64,000 bases of DNA from Azoarcus olearius (GTDB lineage: Bacteria > Pseudomonadota > Gammaproteobacteria > Burkholderiales > Rhodocyclaceae): NCBI RefSeq assembly GCF_001682385.1, contig NZ_CP016210.1:124001-188000 (forward strand). Reading direction: 5' to 3'. The notes under the pieces were generated by a model that searched no databases, was not told the origin of the DNA, and saw nothing but the letters and a program-made list of their open reading frames with translations. The translations under genes were made by a program, and so were the position numbers. Each line of letters starts with the position of its first letter. The first letter of the stretch is position 1. This document shows, one piece after another, positions 18,343 to 27,218 of this stretch.

Positions 18343-19548
18343 ATGGAACGTGGAGGACTGCGCCGGCTGGCGCTGCTCGGATGGCTGGCTGTCTCTGCCG
18401 CTGCGCTGCCGGCGGCCGGTGCGCAATGGCAGGGCGCCGCGTTCGAAGGCGACCGCGCCGCGCTGGAGCGACTGGCGCGGGCCGGGGCGCGGGTGATCCG
18501 GGTCTATCGGGAATCCGACGCCTGGGTGCTGGATGCCGCGCAGCAACTGGGGCTGAAGGTGGTGATGGGCTTGTGGGTCGGTCATCCGCGCCACGGCGTG
18601 CGGCTGGAGGACGAGACGGTGCTGCGCGCCCACGAGGCCGCGCTGCGCGACTTCGTGACGCGCCACCGCGACCATCCGGCGCTGCTGGCCTGGGGCGTGG
18701 GCAACGAGGTCGAGACCGGCACCGCCGACCACCTTGCCGTGTGGCGCCGCATCGACCGCCTCGCCGGCGTGGTGAAGGCCGCCGACCCGCGCCACCCGAC
18801 GCTGATGGTGGTGGCGGACACCGGCATGGCGCAGCTCCGGCAACTGGCCGATTGCTGCGCCCATGTCGACATGCTCGGCATCAACGTCTATGCCGGCGCG
18901 GTGTTCGACCTGCCGCAACGGCTGGCCGAGGCCGGCATTGCCAAGCCGGTGGTGGTGGCCGAACTCGGTCCGCTCGGCCAGTGGCAGGCGGGGCGCAAGC
19001 CCTGGGGTGCGCCGGTGGAACTCACCAGCAGCCAGAAGGCCGCGTTCTACCGCGATGCGCTCGCCTTCCTGCGCCAGCAGCCGCAGATCGCCGGCGTGTT
19101 TCCGTTCCTGTGGGGCGCCAAGCAGGAGCAGACCGCCACCTGGCACGGCCTGCTGCTGGCCGACGGCAGCGCCACCGCGATGAGCGATGCGCTCGCGGCC
19201 GCCTGGGGCCGGCCGGAGACGCATGCCGCGCCGGTGATTCGCGGCATCGGCATCGCCGCCGACGAATTCGCGCCCGGGCAGGAGATCTCCGCCGGGGTGG
19301 ATGCGATCGCGCCCGACGGTGCACCGCTGGTCACCGACTGGGCGGTTTTCGCCGAGGCCACCGATCTGCGCAAGGGCGGCGATGTCGAGACCGCGCCGCC
19401 GCGCGTGGCGGTGCAACTGCGCCATGCCGATGCCGCCAGCGTGCGCTTCGTCGCGCCACAGGCCCCCGGTGCCTACCGCCTCTTCCTCACCGTGCGCGAC
19501 GGCCGCGGCAAGGTCGCCACCGCCAACCTGCCCTTCCTGGTGCGCTGA
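18343..19548 (+). CDS. Secreted clan-A-like glycoside hydrolase
   Basis: 401 aa with a signal peptide (about 1-27, LPAAGAQW). The body is a TIM barrel of the GH2/GH5-like clan: acid/base Glu122 in AWGVGNEVETG and a likely nucleophile Glu207 in VVVAELGPLG, with LGINVYAG between them. The last about 90 residues form a beta-sandwich-like accessory region. Clan A enzymes retain configuration and hydrolyse beta-linked glycans; the polysaccharide is unknown. The ATG at 18343 starts the signal peptide and is preceded by GGGGAG. dtd follows 63 bp downstream. Confidence 0.78.
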   Translation: MERGGLRRLALLGWLAVSAAALPAAGAQWQGAAFEGDRAALERLARAGARVIRVYRESDAWVLDAAQQLGLKVVMGLWVGHPRHGVRLEDETVLRAHEAALRDFVTRHRDHPALLAWGVGNEVETGTADHLAVWRRIDRLAGVVKAADPRHPTLMVVADTGMAQLRQLADCCAHVDMLGINVYAGAVFDLPQRLAEAGIAKPVVVAELGPLGQWQAGRKPWGAPVELTSSQKAAFYRDALAFLRQQPQIAGVFPFLWGAKQEQTATWHGLLLADGSATAMSDALAAAWGRPETHAAPVIRGIGIAADEFAPGQEISAGVDAIAPDGAPLVTDWAVFAEATDLRKGGDVETAPPRVAVQLRHADAASVRFVAPQAPGAYRLFLTVRDGRGKVATANLPFLVR

Positions 19549-19611
19549 AGCGCTTGCCGCCGGCCCGGTGCTGACGTAGCGTCGCCGGCTTTGCCGAGGA
19601 GAACGCTTGCG

Positions 19612-20067
19612 ATGATGGCCTTGCTGCAGCGCGTGACGCGCGCCCGGGTGACGGTGGACGGCGCGACCACCGGCGAGATCGGTACCGGCCTGCTGGCGCT
19701 GGTGTGCGCCGAGCAGGGCGACACCGAAGCCGAGGCCGACAAGCTGCTCGCCAAGCTCCTCAAGCTGCGCATCTTTGCCGACGAGGGCGGACGCATGAAC
19801 CGCTCGCTGCACGAGGTCGGCGGCGGTCTGCTGGTCGTCAGCCAGTTCACGCTCGCGGCCGATACCAGCGGCGGCAACCGGCCGAGCTTCGCCAACGCCG
19901 CGCCCGCCGACACCGGACGGGCGCTGTACGAGCATTTCGTCGCCCGTGCGCGCGCGCAGCATGGCGAGGTTGCCACCGGCCGCTTCGGCGCGATGATGCA
20001 GGTCGAGCTGGTCAATGACGGTCCGGTTACGATCCCGCTGCGCATCCCGCCCGCAAGCGCGGGTTGA
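19612..20067 (+). CDS. dtd: D-aminoacyl-tRNA deacylase
   Basis: 151 aa. It hydrolyses D-amino acids mischarged on tRNA. The N-terminus ([15 protein letters not shown]), the catalytic [17 protein letters not shown] and the C-terminal [20 protein letters not shown] are characteristic; the chiral-selecting Gly-cisPro element lies in NDGPVT. Start ATG at 19612 has GAGGAG 10 nt upstream; ATG at 19615 is nearly as good. Confidence 0.95.
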   Translation: MMALLQRVTRARVTVDGATTGEIGTGLLALVCAEQGDTEAEADKLLAKLLKLRIFADEGGRMNRSLHEVGGGLLVVSQFTLAADTSGGNRPSFANAAPADTGRALYEHFVARARAQHGEVATGRFGAMMQVELVNDGPVTIPLRIPPASAG

Positions 20068-20079
20068 CGCAAGGCCGCT

Positions 20080-20958
20080 TCAGGCCACGGTTTCGGGCAG
20101 CGGGATGAACTCGGCGTTGTCGTTGGGCGGCAGCGGAATGCGTCCCGCGCGCCAGTCGGCCTTGGCCTGTTCGATGCGGTCCTTGCGCGACGACACGAAG
20201 TTCCACCAGATGTGGCGTTCGCCCACCGGCTCGCCGCCCAGCAGCATCACCGTGGCATCGTCGAGCGCGCGCAGCGTGGGCGCCTCGGCCTGCCCGAACA
20301 CCAGCATGCGGCCGGCGCCGTAGGCTGTGCCGTCGATCTCGATGCGGCCGTCCACCACATAGGCGGCGCGTTCGCTGTAGTCGCCCGGCAGCGCCACCGC
20401 GCTGCCCGCGGTCAGCTTCACGTGCAGGTAGAACATCGGCGACAGCGTGCGTACCGGGCTTGCGAGGCCGAACGCCTTTCCGGCGATCACCCGCAGCCAC
20501 AGTCCCCCTTCGGTGGCGGTGGGCAGCAGCGCCGCCGGATAGTGGTCGAACGCGGGCGCTGTCTCCTCGTGCTCGGCCGGCAGCGCCACCCAGGACTGCA
20601 GCAGCTCCAGCCCGGTGCCGGCGAACGCGGCCGGGCTGTCGAAGCGTTCCGAATGCACGATGCCGCGCCCCGCCGTCATCCAGTTCACCTCGCCCGGCCG
20701 GATCGGCTGCTCCATGCCCAGGCTGTCGCGGTGGGTGATCTCGCCGCCGAGCAGGTAGCTCACCGTGGCCAGGCCGATATGCGGATGGGGGCGCACGTCG
20801 GCAAGGCGGGCGAGTTCCGGCGGCAGCCGCACCGGGCCGGCATGGTCCAGGAAGATGAAGGGGCCGACCATGCGCCGCCGCGCGTACGGCAGGATGCGCT
20901 GCACGACAAGGCCGTGGCCGAGATCGGCGCGGCGCGGTTCGATCAGGAGTTCGGGCAT
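20080..20958 (-). CDS. Pirin-family cupin protein
   Basis: 292 aa, bicupin. The N-terminal pirin motif is complete: FLDHAGP, the metal-binding HPHIGLATVSYL, GGEITHRDS, and GEVNWMTAGRGIVHSE. The C-terminal pirin domain (about 185-285) ends with a typical helical tail. Pirins bind iron and some have quercetinase activity or modulate transcription; function here is not inferable. The ATG at 20958 is preferred over the upstream in-frame codons. Confidence 0.92.
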   Translation of the reverse strand: MPELLIEPRRADLGHGLVVQRILPYARRRMVGPFIFLDHAGPVRLPPELARLADVRPHPHIGLATVSYLLGGEITHRDSLGMEQPIRPGEVNWMTAGRGIVHSERFDSPAAFAGTGLELLQSWVALPAEHEETAPAFDHYPAALLPTATEGGLWLRVIAGKAFGLASPVRTLSPMFYLHVKLTAGSAVALPGDYSERAAYVVDGRIEIDGTAYGAGRMLVFGQAEAPTLRALDDATVMLLGGEPVGERHIWWNFVSSRKDRIEQAKADWRAGRIPLPPNDNAEFIPLPETVA

Positions 20959-21092
20959 GGCGGCCTCTGTCAGCGCGGGGATAGAGTCCAATATGGCCGG
21001 TCGCCACTGCTTTCGCCAGCGCGATTGCTTGCCGCGGGGGTGTCGGCGGCGTAGCGTTGTTCCGGATCAGCCAACGCAGCAAGGAGGACGCG

Positions 21093-22079
21093 ATGCGCGC
21101 GATGGTGTTGGATACCCCCGGCCAGCCGCTGCGGCCCGCGGTGCTGCCGCAGCCGACGCCCGGCCCGGGCCAGGTACTGCTGAAGGTGGAAGCCTGCGGC
21201 GTGTGTCGCACCGATCTGCACCTGGTCGACGGCGAATTGCCCGAGCCGCGCCTGCCGGTGGTGCCGGGCCACGAGATCGTCGGCCGCGTCGTCGCCACCG
21301 GGCCCGGTGTCACCGCACTGCGCATCGGCCAGCGCGCCGGCGTGCCGTGGCTGGGCTGGACCTGCGGCGAATGCAGCTATTGCCGCGGCGGCCACGAGAA
21401 CCTGTGTGACGCCGCACGCTTCACCGGCTACACGCTGGACGGCGGCTACGCGGAATACACCGTGGCCGACCAGCGTTACTGCTTTCCGCTGCCCGACCCG
21501 CTGCCGGCGGTGGAACTGGCGCCGCTGCTGTGCGCCGGCCTGATCGGCTACCGCGCGCTGGCGATGGCGGGCGACGCTGAGCGCATCGGCATCTACGGCT
21601 TCGGCGCCGCGGCCCACATCCTCGCCCAGGTGCTGGTGCATCAAGGGCGCGCCTTCTATGCCTTCACCCGTCCGGGCGATCTCGCCGGCCAGGGCTTTGC
21701 CCGCCGTCTCGGTGCCGCCTGGGCCGGCGGCAGCGACGAGGCGCCTGACCAGGCGCTGGACGCGGCGCTGATCTTCGCCCCCGCCGGCCCGCTGGTGCCG
21801 GCCGCGCTGCGGGCGGTGCGCAAGGGCGGCACCGTGGTCTGCGCCGGCATCCACATGAGCGATATCCCCGCCTTCCCGTACGACATCCTGTGGGGCGAGC
21901 GCGTGCTGCGGTCCGTCGCCAACCTCACCCGCGCGGACGGCGAACGCTTCCTCCGGATCGTGGCCGACAACCCGGTGCGCAGCCACGTGCAGGTCTATCG
22001 GCTGGACCAGGCCAACGAAGCGCTCGACGCGCTGCGGCTGGGGCGGATCGAAGGGGCGGCGGTGCTGGTGCCGGAGTGA
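21093..22079 (+). CDS. Zinc-dependent alcohol dehydrogenase
   Basis: 328 aa, medium-chain dehydrogenase/reductase. The catalytic zinc site is in EACGVCRTDLH and VVPGHEIVGRV; the structural zinc loop is CGECSYCRGGHENLC. The nucleotide-binding Rossmann region is around IGIYGFGAAAHILAQ. It resembles the AdhA-like class acting on primary alcohols, though the substrate is unknown. The ATG at 21093 is fixed by AAGGAGG six bases upstream. Confidence 0.92.
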   Translation: MRAMVLDTPGQPLRPAVLPQPTPGPGQVLLKVEACGVCRTDLHLVDGELPEPRLPVVPGHEIVGRVVATGPGVTALRIGQRAGVPWLGWTCGECSYCRGGHENLCDAARFTGYTLDGGYAEYTVADQRYCFPLPDPLPAVELAPLLCAGLIGYRALAMAGDAERIGIYGFGAAAHILAQVLVHQGRAFYAFTRPGDLAGQGFARRLGAAWAGGSDEAPDQALDAALIFAPAGPLVPAALRAVRKGGTVVCAGIHMSDIPAFPYDILWGERVLRSVANLTRADGERFLRIVADNPVRSHVQVYRLDQANEALDALRLGRIEGAAVLVPE

Positions 22080-22095
22080 GCTTCGCGCACCCGGC

Positions 22096-22992
22096 CTACA
22101 GCGCGGCGAGTTGCTCGCCGAGGTCGCGGCGCAGCCAGTCCACCAGCACCCGCGTGCGGGTCGGCAGCAGGCGGGCGTGCGGAAAGGCCACGTGCACCGG
22201 CCGCGGCGGCAGCTCGAAGGCTTCCAGCACCGGCAGCAGGCGGCCGGCGTGCAGGTCGTCGGCGATCTGGTAGGCGATGAAGGTGCCCAGTCCCATGCCG
22301 GCGCGGCAGGCGTCCAGCGCCGGGGCCACATGGTTGTAGGTGAGGCGGCCGTCCACCGTCATGCCGAATTCGTGGCCGTCATCGATGAAGCGCCACCAGC
22401 CGGCGCTGTTGCCGTTGAACACGATGCACTCGTGCGCCGCGAGTTCGCGCGGATGCTGCGGCGTGCCGCGGGCGGCGAGGTAGGCGGGGGCGGCGACGAC
22501 GATGCGGCGCAGGGTGCCCAGCGCATGGGCGACCAGCGACTGGTCCTCGATCGCGCCGATGCGAACCGCCACGTCGATGTGTTCTTCGAGCAGGTTCACC
22601 ACCCGGTCGTGCAGGCGCAGCTCCACCCGCATCTGTCCGTAGTGCTGGACGAAGCGGGTGAGCGCCGGCGCGACGTGCTGCTGGCCGAACATCACCGGCG
22701 CGGTCACCACCACCCGTCCGCTCGGCACCACCGCGTCGCTCGCCAGCGCGGCTTCCGCGTCATGGATGTCGGCGAGGATCTGGCGGCAGCGCGCAAGGTA
22801 GTCGCGGCCTTCGTCGGTCAGCGACAGCCGGCGGGTGCTGCGGTTGAACAGCCGCACCCCCAGTCCGGCCTCGAGCGCGGCCAGCGTGCGCACCACCACC
22901 GGCAGCGAGATGTCGAGGCTGTCGGCGGCCGCGGTCAGGCTGCCACCGTCGGCGATCGCCACCGCGATCTGCATCGCCTTGAGCTTGTCCAT
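22096..22992 (-). CDS. LysR-type transcriptional regulator (CrgA-like)
   Basis: 298 aa, with an N-terminal winged helix (SLTAAADSLDISLPVVVRTL) and a LysR effector domain of the CrgA/PecT type. It is divergent from the GST gene across 104 bp, and an 8-bp palindrome lies in that gap, so it probably controls the GST/PNPOx-like pair and itself. The effector is unknown. Confidence 0.9.
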   Translation of the reverse strand: MDKLKAMQIAVAIADGGSLTAAADSLDISLPVVVRTLAALEAGLGVRLFNRSTRRLSLTDEGRDYLARCRQILADIHDAEAALASDAVVPSGRVVVTAPVMFGQQHVAPALTRFVQHYGQMRVELRLHDRVVNLLEEHIDVAVRIGAIEDQSLVAHALGTLRRIVVAAPAYLAARGTPQHPRELAAHECIVFNGNSAGWWRFIDDGHEFGMTVDGRLTYNHVAPALDACRAGMGLGTFIAYQIADDLHAGRLLPVLEAFELPPRPVHVAFPHARLLPTRTRVLVDWLRRDLGEQLAAL

Positions 22993-23023
22993 GGGTTTGA
23001 TTGCTGCGGAAATGAAAGGAGTC

Positions 23024-23060
23024 TAATCCGTGGCCATCATTTATTGCGCAGTACGGATTA
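23024..23060. promoter_or_regulatory. Palindromic candidate LysR operator
   Basis: TAATCCGT (23024-23031) and ACGGATTA (23053-23060) are perfect inverted repeats 21 bp apart, in the intergenic region between the divergent lysR and GST genes. Position and dyad symmetry suit a regulator-binding site; the spacing is longer than the classic T-N11-A box. Confidence 0.5.
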
Positions 23061-23096
23061 CTGACAATGGACTCACCCATTCCGAAGGAGACTCCG

Positions 23097-23744
23097 ATGA
23101 CCCGCTCCATCCCCCAAGGCGAACTGGTGCTGTACGGCCTGCCGCTGTCCGGCCACTGCCACCGCGTCGCGCTGTTCCTGTCGCTGCTGCGCCTGCCCTA
23201 CCGCTACGAAAACGTGGATCTCGCCGGCGGCGCGCATCGCCGGCCGGACTTCCTCGCGCTCAATCCCTTCGGCCAGATCCCGGTGCTGAAGGACGGCGAG
23301 CAGGTCATCGCCGATTCCAACGCCATCCTGGTGTATCTCGCGCGGCGCTACGGCGGCGGCGAGGAGATCGACTGGCTGCCGGACGAGCCGGTGGCCGCCG
23401 CCGAGGTGCAGCGCTGGTTCTCCGCTGCCGCCGGCCTGCTCGCCTTCGGCCCGGCGCGGGCGCGGCTCAAACATGTGTTCGGCGCGCCGATCGACTACGA
23501 CGCCGCGGTCGAACTCGCCAACCGTCTGCTGCCGGTGATGGAGGCCGAACTGGCGCACCGGCCGTATCTCGCGGCGGACGCGCCGACGCTGGCCGACATC
23601 GCGCTCTACAGCTACACCGCGCACGCACCGGAAGGCGGCATCTCTCTGCAGCCCTATCCGCACATCCGCGCCTGGCTGGCCCGCGTCGAGGCGCTACCCG
23701 GCTTCGTCGGCATGCCGCGCTCGGCGCTGCCCGCGGGAGCGTGA
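23097..23744 (+). CDS. Glutathione S-transferase family protein
   Basis: 215 aa. The N-terminal thioredoxin-like domain has [19 protein letters not shown] (Ser active-site region) and the glutathione-binding [21 protein letters not shown] helical C-terminal domain follows from about residue 95. The ATG at 23097 has GAAGGAG 6 nt upstream and is preferred over the one at 23067. It is two bases from the next gene, so the two form an operon. Confidence 0.92.
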   Translation: MTRSIPQGELVLYGLPLSGHCHRVALFLSLLRLPYRYENVDLAGGAHRRPDFLALNPFGQIPVLKDGEQVIADSNAILVYLARRYGGGEEIDWLPDEPVAAAEVQRWFSAAAGLLAFGPARARLKHVFGAPIDYDAAVELANRLLPVMEAELAHRPYLAADAPTLADIALYSYTAHAPEGGISLQPYPHIRAWLARVEALPGFVGMPRSALPAGA

Positions 23745-23746
23745 TC

Positions 23747-24745
23747 ATGGCGCCGGTCGAACCCGTTGCCGGCACTGCCGCCTTCCACGCCGGCGAACGC
23801 CTGCTGCAGGAGCGCGTCGGCAAGGCCGCGCAGATGGCGGAGATCGGCGCGCGCGTGATCCGCGACTATATGCCGGAGCAGCACCGCAGCTTCTTCGCGC
23901 AACTGCCCTTTGTGGTGCTCGGCGCCGCCGACGCCGAAGGGCGACCGTGGGCGACCCTGCTGGCCGGGCCGCCGGGCTTCGTCAGCTCGCCGGATAGCCA
24001 CACCCTGCGCATCGACACGCGACCGGGTGCGGGCGATCCGCTGGCCGGGGCGATCCGCGTTGGCGCCACGGTGGCGCTGCTCGGCCTGGAACCGCCGACG
24101 CGCCGGCGCAACCGCATGAACGGCCGCGTCGAGGCCGCAGATGCCGCGGGCTTCAGCGTCGAGGTGCGCGAGAGCTTCGGCAACTGCCCGAAGTACATCC
24201 AGGCGCGCAGTGCGGAATTCGTGGCCGGCGCGCGGGCGTCCGCTCCGCCGCAGACGCTGGAACCGGCGGATGACAGCCTGCGCCGCGTGGTGGCCGCCGC
24301 CGACACCCTGTTCATCGCCACCGCCCACCCGCCCGGTGGCGACGACCCGGCGGCGCGCTACGGCGCCGACGTCTCCCACCGCGGCGGCAAGCCAGGCTTC
24401 GTGCGCTGGGACGCAGCCGCCGACGGCACGGTGACGCTGACCCTGCCCGACTTCGCCGGCAACAACTTCTTCAACACCTTCGGCAACATCGTGCTCGACC
24501 CGCGCGTGGGGCTGGTGTTCGTCGATATCACCGGCGCGGCGGAGGACGGCGTGGCCGACCTCTTCCATGTCGCCGGCCACGCGGAGATCGTCGAGGACGC
24601 GGCGGCGGTGGCGGCCTTTGCCGGCGCGCTGCGGCTGCTGCGGGTGCGTGTCGATGCGGTGTTGCGGCGGCCAAAGGCGTTGCCGCTGCGGTGGGGCGCG
24701 GAGGTCGAGTTTTCGCCGTTTCTGGAGGGGACGGGGGTCTGGTAA
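23747..24745 (+). CDS. Pyridoxamine 5'-phosphate oxidase-like flavin-binding protein
   Basis: 332 aa. The C-terminal half has a split-barrel PNPOx-like fold (VSHRGGKPGFVRWD, FAGNNFFNTFGNIVLDPRVGL); the N-terminal half repeats part of it (RSFFAQLPFVVLGAADAEGRPWAT). Such proteins bind FMN or F420 and are often paired with GSTs or oxidoreductases. It lacks the full vitamin B6 oxidase signature, so the true reaction is unknown. The start may be GTG at 23741, which would overlap the GST stop, or ATG at 23747. Confidence 0.83.
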   Translation: MAPVEPVAGTAAFHAGERLLQERVGKAAQMAEIGARVIRDYMPEQHRSFFAQLPFVVLGAADAEGRPWATLLAGPPGFVSSPDSHTLRIDTRPGAGDPLAGAIRVGATVALLGLEPPTRRRNRMNGRVEAADAAGFSVEVRESFGNCPKYIQARSAEFVAGARASAPPQTLEPADDSLRRVVAAADTLFIATAHPPGGDDPAARYGADVSHRGGKPGFVRWDAAADGTVTLTLPDFAGNNFFNTFGNIVLDPRVGLVFVDITGAAEDGVADLFHVAGHAEIVEDAAAVAAFAGALRLLRVRVDAVLRRPKALPLRWGAEVEFSPFLEGTGVW

Positions 24746-24800
24746 GGCCCGCAGGGGCGCAGGCGCTGCAGAAGCAGAGGCTCCCGGGCTCGTCGTTCTG

Positions 24801-25046
24801 CTCCCTTTCCTTCGAGGGGGTGAGGCAGGGGTTTCGGCGAGCACTGCTCGCCGCCGGTCGAACGACGGAGTGAAGCGGAGGCTATCGGGTTGGCCCGATT
24901 TGCTCCCTCCCCTTCAAGGGGAGGGTTGGGGTGGGGATGGGGTACGCGGCCGCTCAGCCCAACCCCATCCCCCTCCTAACCTCCCCCTTGAAGGGGAGGA
25001 ACAGGGTTTCTAACCACTCTAGGAGGGGGAAGAACAGCCCCCTCAC
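24801..25046. repeat. Cluster of CCCCTTCAAGGGG palindromic repeats
   Basis: The 297-bp gap between the PNPOx-like gene and maoC is filled by related G/C-skewed repeats. Two arms, 24903-24943 and 24961-25001, form an imperfect inverted repeat of about 40 bp; each contains its own palindromic core (CCCCTTCAAGGGG at 24909-24921, CCCCTTGAAGGGG at 24984-24996). A decayed copy begins at 24801, and a matching partner lies at about 25021-25046, touching the maoC 3' end. This resembles REP-type extragenic elements. No gene is seen in the gap. Confidence 0.75.
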
Positions 25047-25492
25047 CCCATCCGCCGCCTCAGCAAATGTGCGATGACAAAGGTCATCACCGTCTCCCCG
25101 CGCTGATTCAGCGCCGCGTACCGCAGCCGCGCGATCCCGCGGTCCGGCTTGGATGACGACGGTCGGGTCTCCAGCACTTCGACTTCGCAATGCAGGGTGT
25201 CGCCCGGGCGTACCGGTGCGAGCCAGCGCAGTTCGTCAATGCCCGGCGAACCCAGGCTGGACTGCGCCAGCACGCCGGTCTGGATGAACAGGCGGAAGCA
25301 CAGCGCCAGGCTCTGGAAGCCGCTGGCGATCAGGCCGCCGTAGGGCGATTGTTCCGCGGCGCCGGTGTCGAGGTGGAAGGGCTGCGGGTCGTAGCGCCAG
25401 GCAAAGTCGATGATCTCCGCCTCGGTCAGCGTCACGCCGCCGGTGCGAAAGGTCTGGCCGGGCTGCAGGTCGTCGAGGTAGCGGGTGTCCAT
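25043..25492 (-). CDS. MaoC-family hotdog-fold dehydratase
   Basis: 149 aa. The hydratase motif is present: DPQPFHLD, then YGGLIASGFQS, with the catalytic Asp/His pair in DPQPFH. Enzymes of this family hydrate enoyl-CoA to (R)-3-hydroxyacyl-CoA. It follows the AMP nucleosidase gene by 17 bp on the same strand; no pathway link between them is evident. Confidence 0.9.
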   Translation of the reverse strand: MDTRYLDDLQPGQTFRTGGVTLTEAEIIDFAWRYDPQPFHLDTGAAEQSPYGGLIASGFQSLALCFRLFIQTGVLAQSSLGSPGIDELRWLAPVRPGDTLHCEVEVLETRPSSSKPDRGIARLRYAALNQRGETVMTFVIAHLLRRRMG

Positions 25493-25509
25493 CGCGTTTC
25501 TCCTGGGGA

Positions 25510-27006
25510 CTACTGGAAGGCCACTTCGGCGAAGCTGCGCAGCTTGCGGCTATGGAGCCGGTCCACGCCCTGATCGCGCAGGCGTTCGAGCGCGCGGATG
25601 CCGATGCGCAGGTGCTGGTCCACCCGTTCGCGGTAGAAGTGGTTGGCCATGCCGGGCAGTTTGATCTCGCCATGCAGCGGCTTGTCGCTGACGCACAACA
25701 GGGTGCCGTAGGGCACGCGGAAGCGGAAGCCGTTGGCGGCGATGGTGGCCGACTCCATGTCGAGCGCCACCGCGCGGCTCTGGCTGAAGCGGCGCTCGGG
25801 CGAACTCGCCATGCCGTGCGAGGGCAGCAGCTCCCAGTTGCGGTTGTCGGTGGTGGCGACGGTGCCGGTGCGCATCAGCCGCTTCAGCTCGTAGCCGCTC
25901 AGCCGGGTGACGTCCTCCACCGCGGCTTCGAGCGCGAGCTGCACCTCGGCCAGCGGCGGGATCGGCACCCACAGCGGCAGCTCCTCGTCGAGCACGTGGT
26001 CTTCGCGCACATAGCCGTGGGCGAGCACGTAGTCGCCGAGCTGCTGCGTGTTGCGCAGCCCGGCGCAGTGGCCGAGCATGATCCAGGCATGCGGGCGCAG
26101 CACCGCGATATGGTCGGTGATGGTCTTGGCGTTGGCCGGACCGACGCCGATGTTCACCATCGTGATGCCGGCGCGGTCGCCGCGCACCAGATGGTAGGCC
26201 GGCATCTGCGGCAGCCGCGGCGGCGCGCTGCCGAGTTCGTCGCCGGGGCGCGGCGGCTGGTCCGCCGGGCGGGTGACGACGTTGCCCGGTTCGACGAAGG
26301 CCTCGTAGCCGTGACTGCCGCCTTCGGCCATGAGGGCATGGCCGAGCTTGATGAATTCGTCGATGTAGAACTGGTAGTTGGTGAACAGCACGAAGTTCTG
26401 GAAGTGCTCCGGCACCGTGCCGGTGTAGTGGCGCAGCCGGTGCAGCGAGTAATCCACCCGCGGGGCGGTGAACAGCGCCAGCGGGTGTGCCTCGCCGGGG
26501 CGGGGTTCGTGGGTGCCGTTGGCGATGCCGTCGTCCATCGCGTTGAGGTCAGGCAGGTCGAACAGGTCGCGCAGCTGTTCGCGCCGCGCCAGGCCGAGTT
26601 CGCCTTCGATGTGGTCGTGCGCGCCCACCGAGAAATGCAGCGGAATCGGCTGGGTGCCGGTGCCGATCTCCAGCGCCACGCCGTGGTTCTGCAGCAGCAG
26701 GCGGAACTGTTCGAGGTAGTAGTCGGCGAAGAGGTCGGGCCGCGTCAGCGTGGTCTCGTAGGTGCCGGGCCCGGCGACGAAACCATAGGACAGGCGCGAA
26801 TCCGCGCGCGCCACGGTGCCGGTGCGCACCCGCACGAAGGGGTAGCAGGCGCGCACATGGCGGCCGATGTCCTCGCCGGCGACGAAGCGCTGCAAGGTGG
26901 TGCGCAGATGGTTGACGCTGGCATCGTAGATGGTGGCGACGCGGGCCAGCGCGGCGGCCGCGTCGTCAAAGCGTTCGGGGGCGAAATAGGGGGCATCCGG
27001 GCTCAC
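25510..27006 (-). CDS. amn: AMP nucleosidase
   Basis: 498 aa, the expected length. It splits AMP into adenine and ribose 5-phosphate to regulate purine pools. An N-terminal AMN-specific regulatory domain (about 1-180) is followed by a nucleoside-phosphorylase-like catalytic domain with MVNIGVGPANAKTITDH, AWIMLGHCAGLR and AVALDMESATIAANGF. It is divergent from the ABC transporter operon across 212 bp. Confidence 0.94.
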   Translation of the reverse strand: MSPDAPYFAPERFDDAAAALARVATIYDASVNHLRTTLQRFVAGEDIGRHVRACYPFVRVRTGTVARADSRLSYGFVAGPGTYETTLTRPDLFADYYLEQFRLLLQNHGVALEIGTGTQPIPLHFSVGAHDHIEGELGLARREQLRDLFDLPDLNAMDDGIANGTHEPRPGEAHPLALFTAPRVDYSLHRLRHYTGTVPEHFQNFVLFTNYQFYIDEFIKLGHALMAEGGSHGYEAFVEPGNVVTRPADQPPRPGDELGSAPPRLPQMPAYHLVRGDRAGITMVNIGVGPANAKTITDHIAVLRPHAWIMLGHCAGLRNTQQLGDYVLAHGYVREDHVLDEELPLWVPIPPLAEVQLALEAAVEDVTRLSGYELKRLMRTGTVATTDNRNWELLPSHGMASSPERRFSQSRAVALDMESATIAANGFRFRVPYGTLLCVSDKPLHGEIKLPGMANHFYRERVDQHLRIGIRALERLRDQGVDRLHSRKLRSFAEVAFQ

Positions 27007-27218
27007 GGCATCTCCCGTGTCGGTCGTCGTTGTGCTGCCATGTTACACGGCGCGCCCTGCGCCTTCCGCGGTGCCGGCGGCATACGCCACCGCACGTAAG
27101 ATTCGATACATTTCAGCAATGCTCATGCAAAAGTGCTGCCTTAGCCTCGGTTGCGTATGCCGTTGGGGGAGATTCCAGGCGCATTGCGTCCGGATCCAGA
27201 ACAAGAACAGGACCGATC

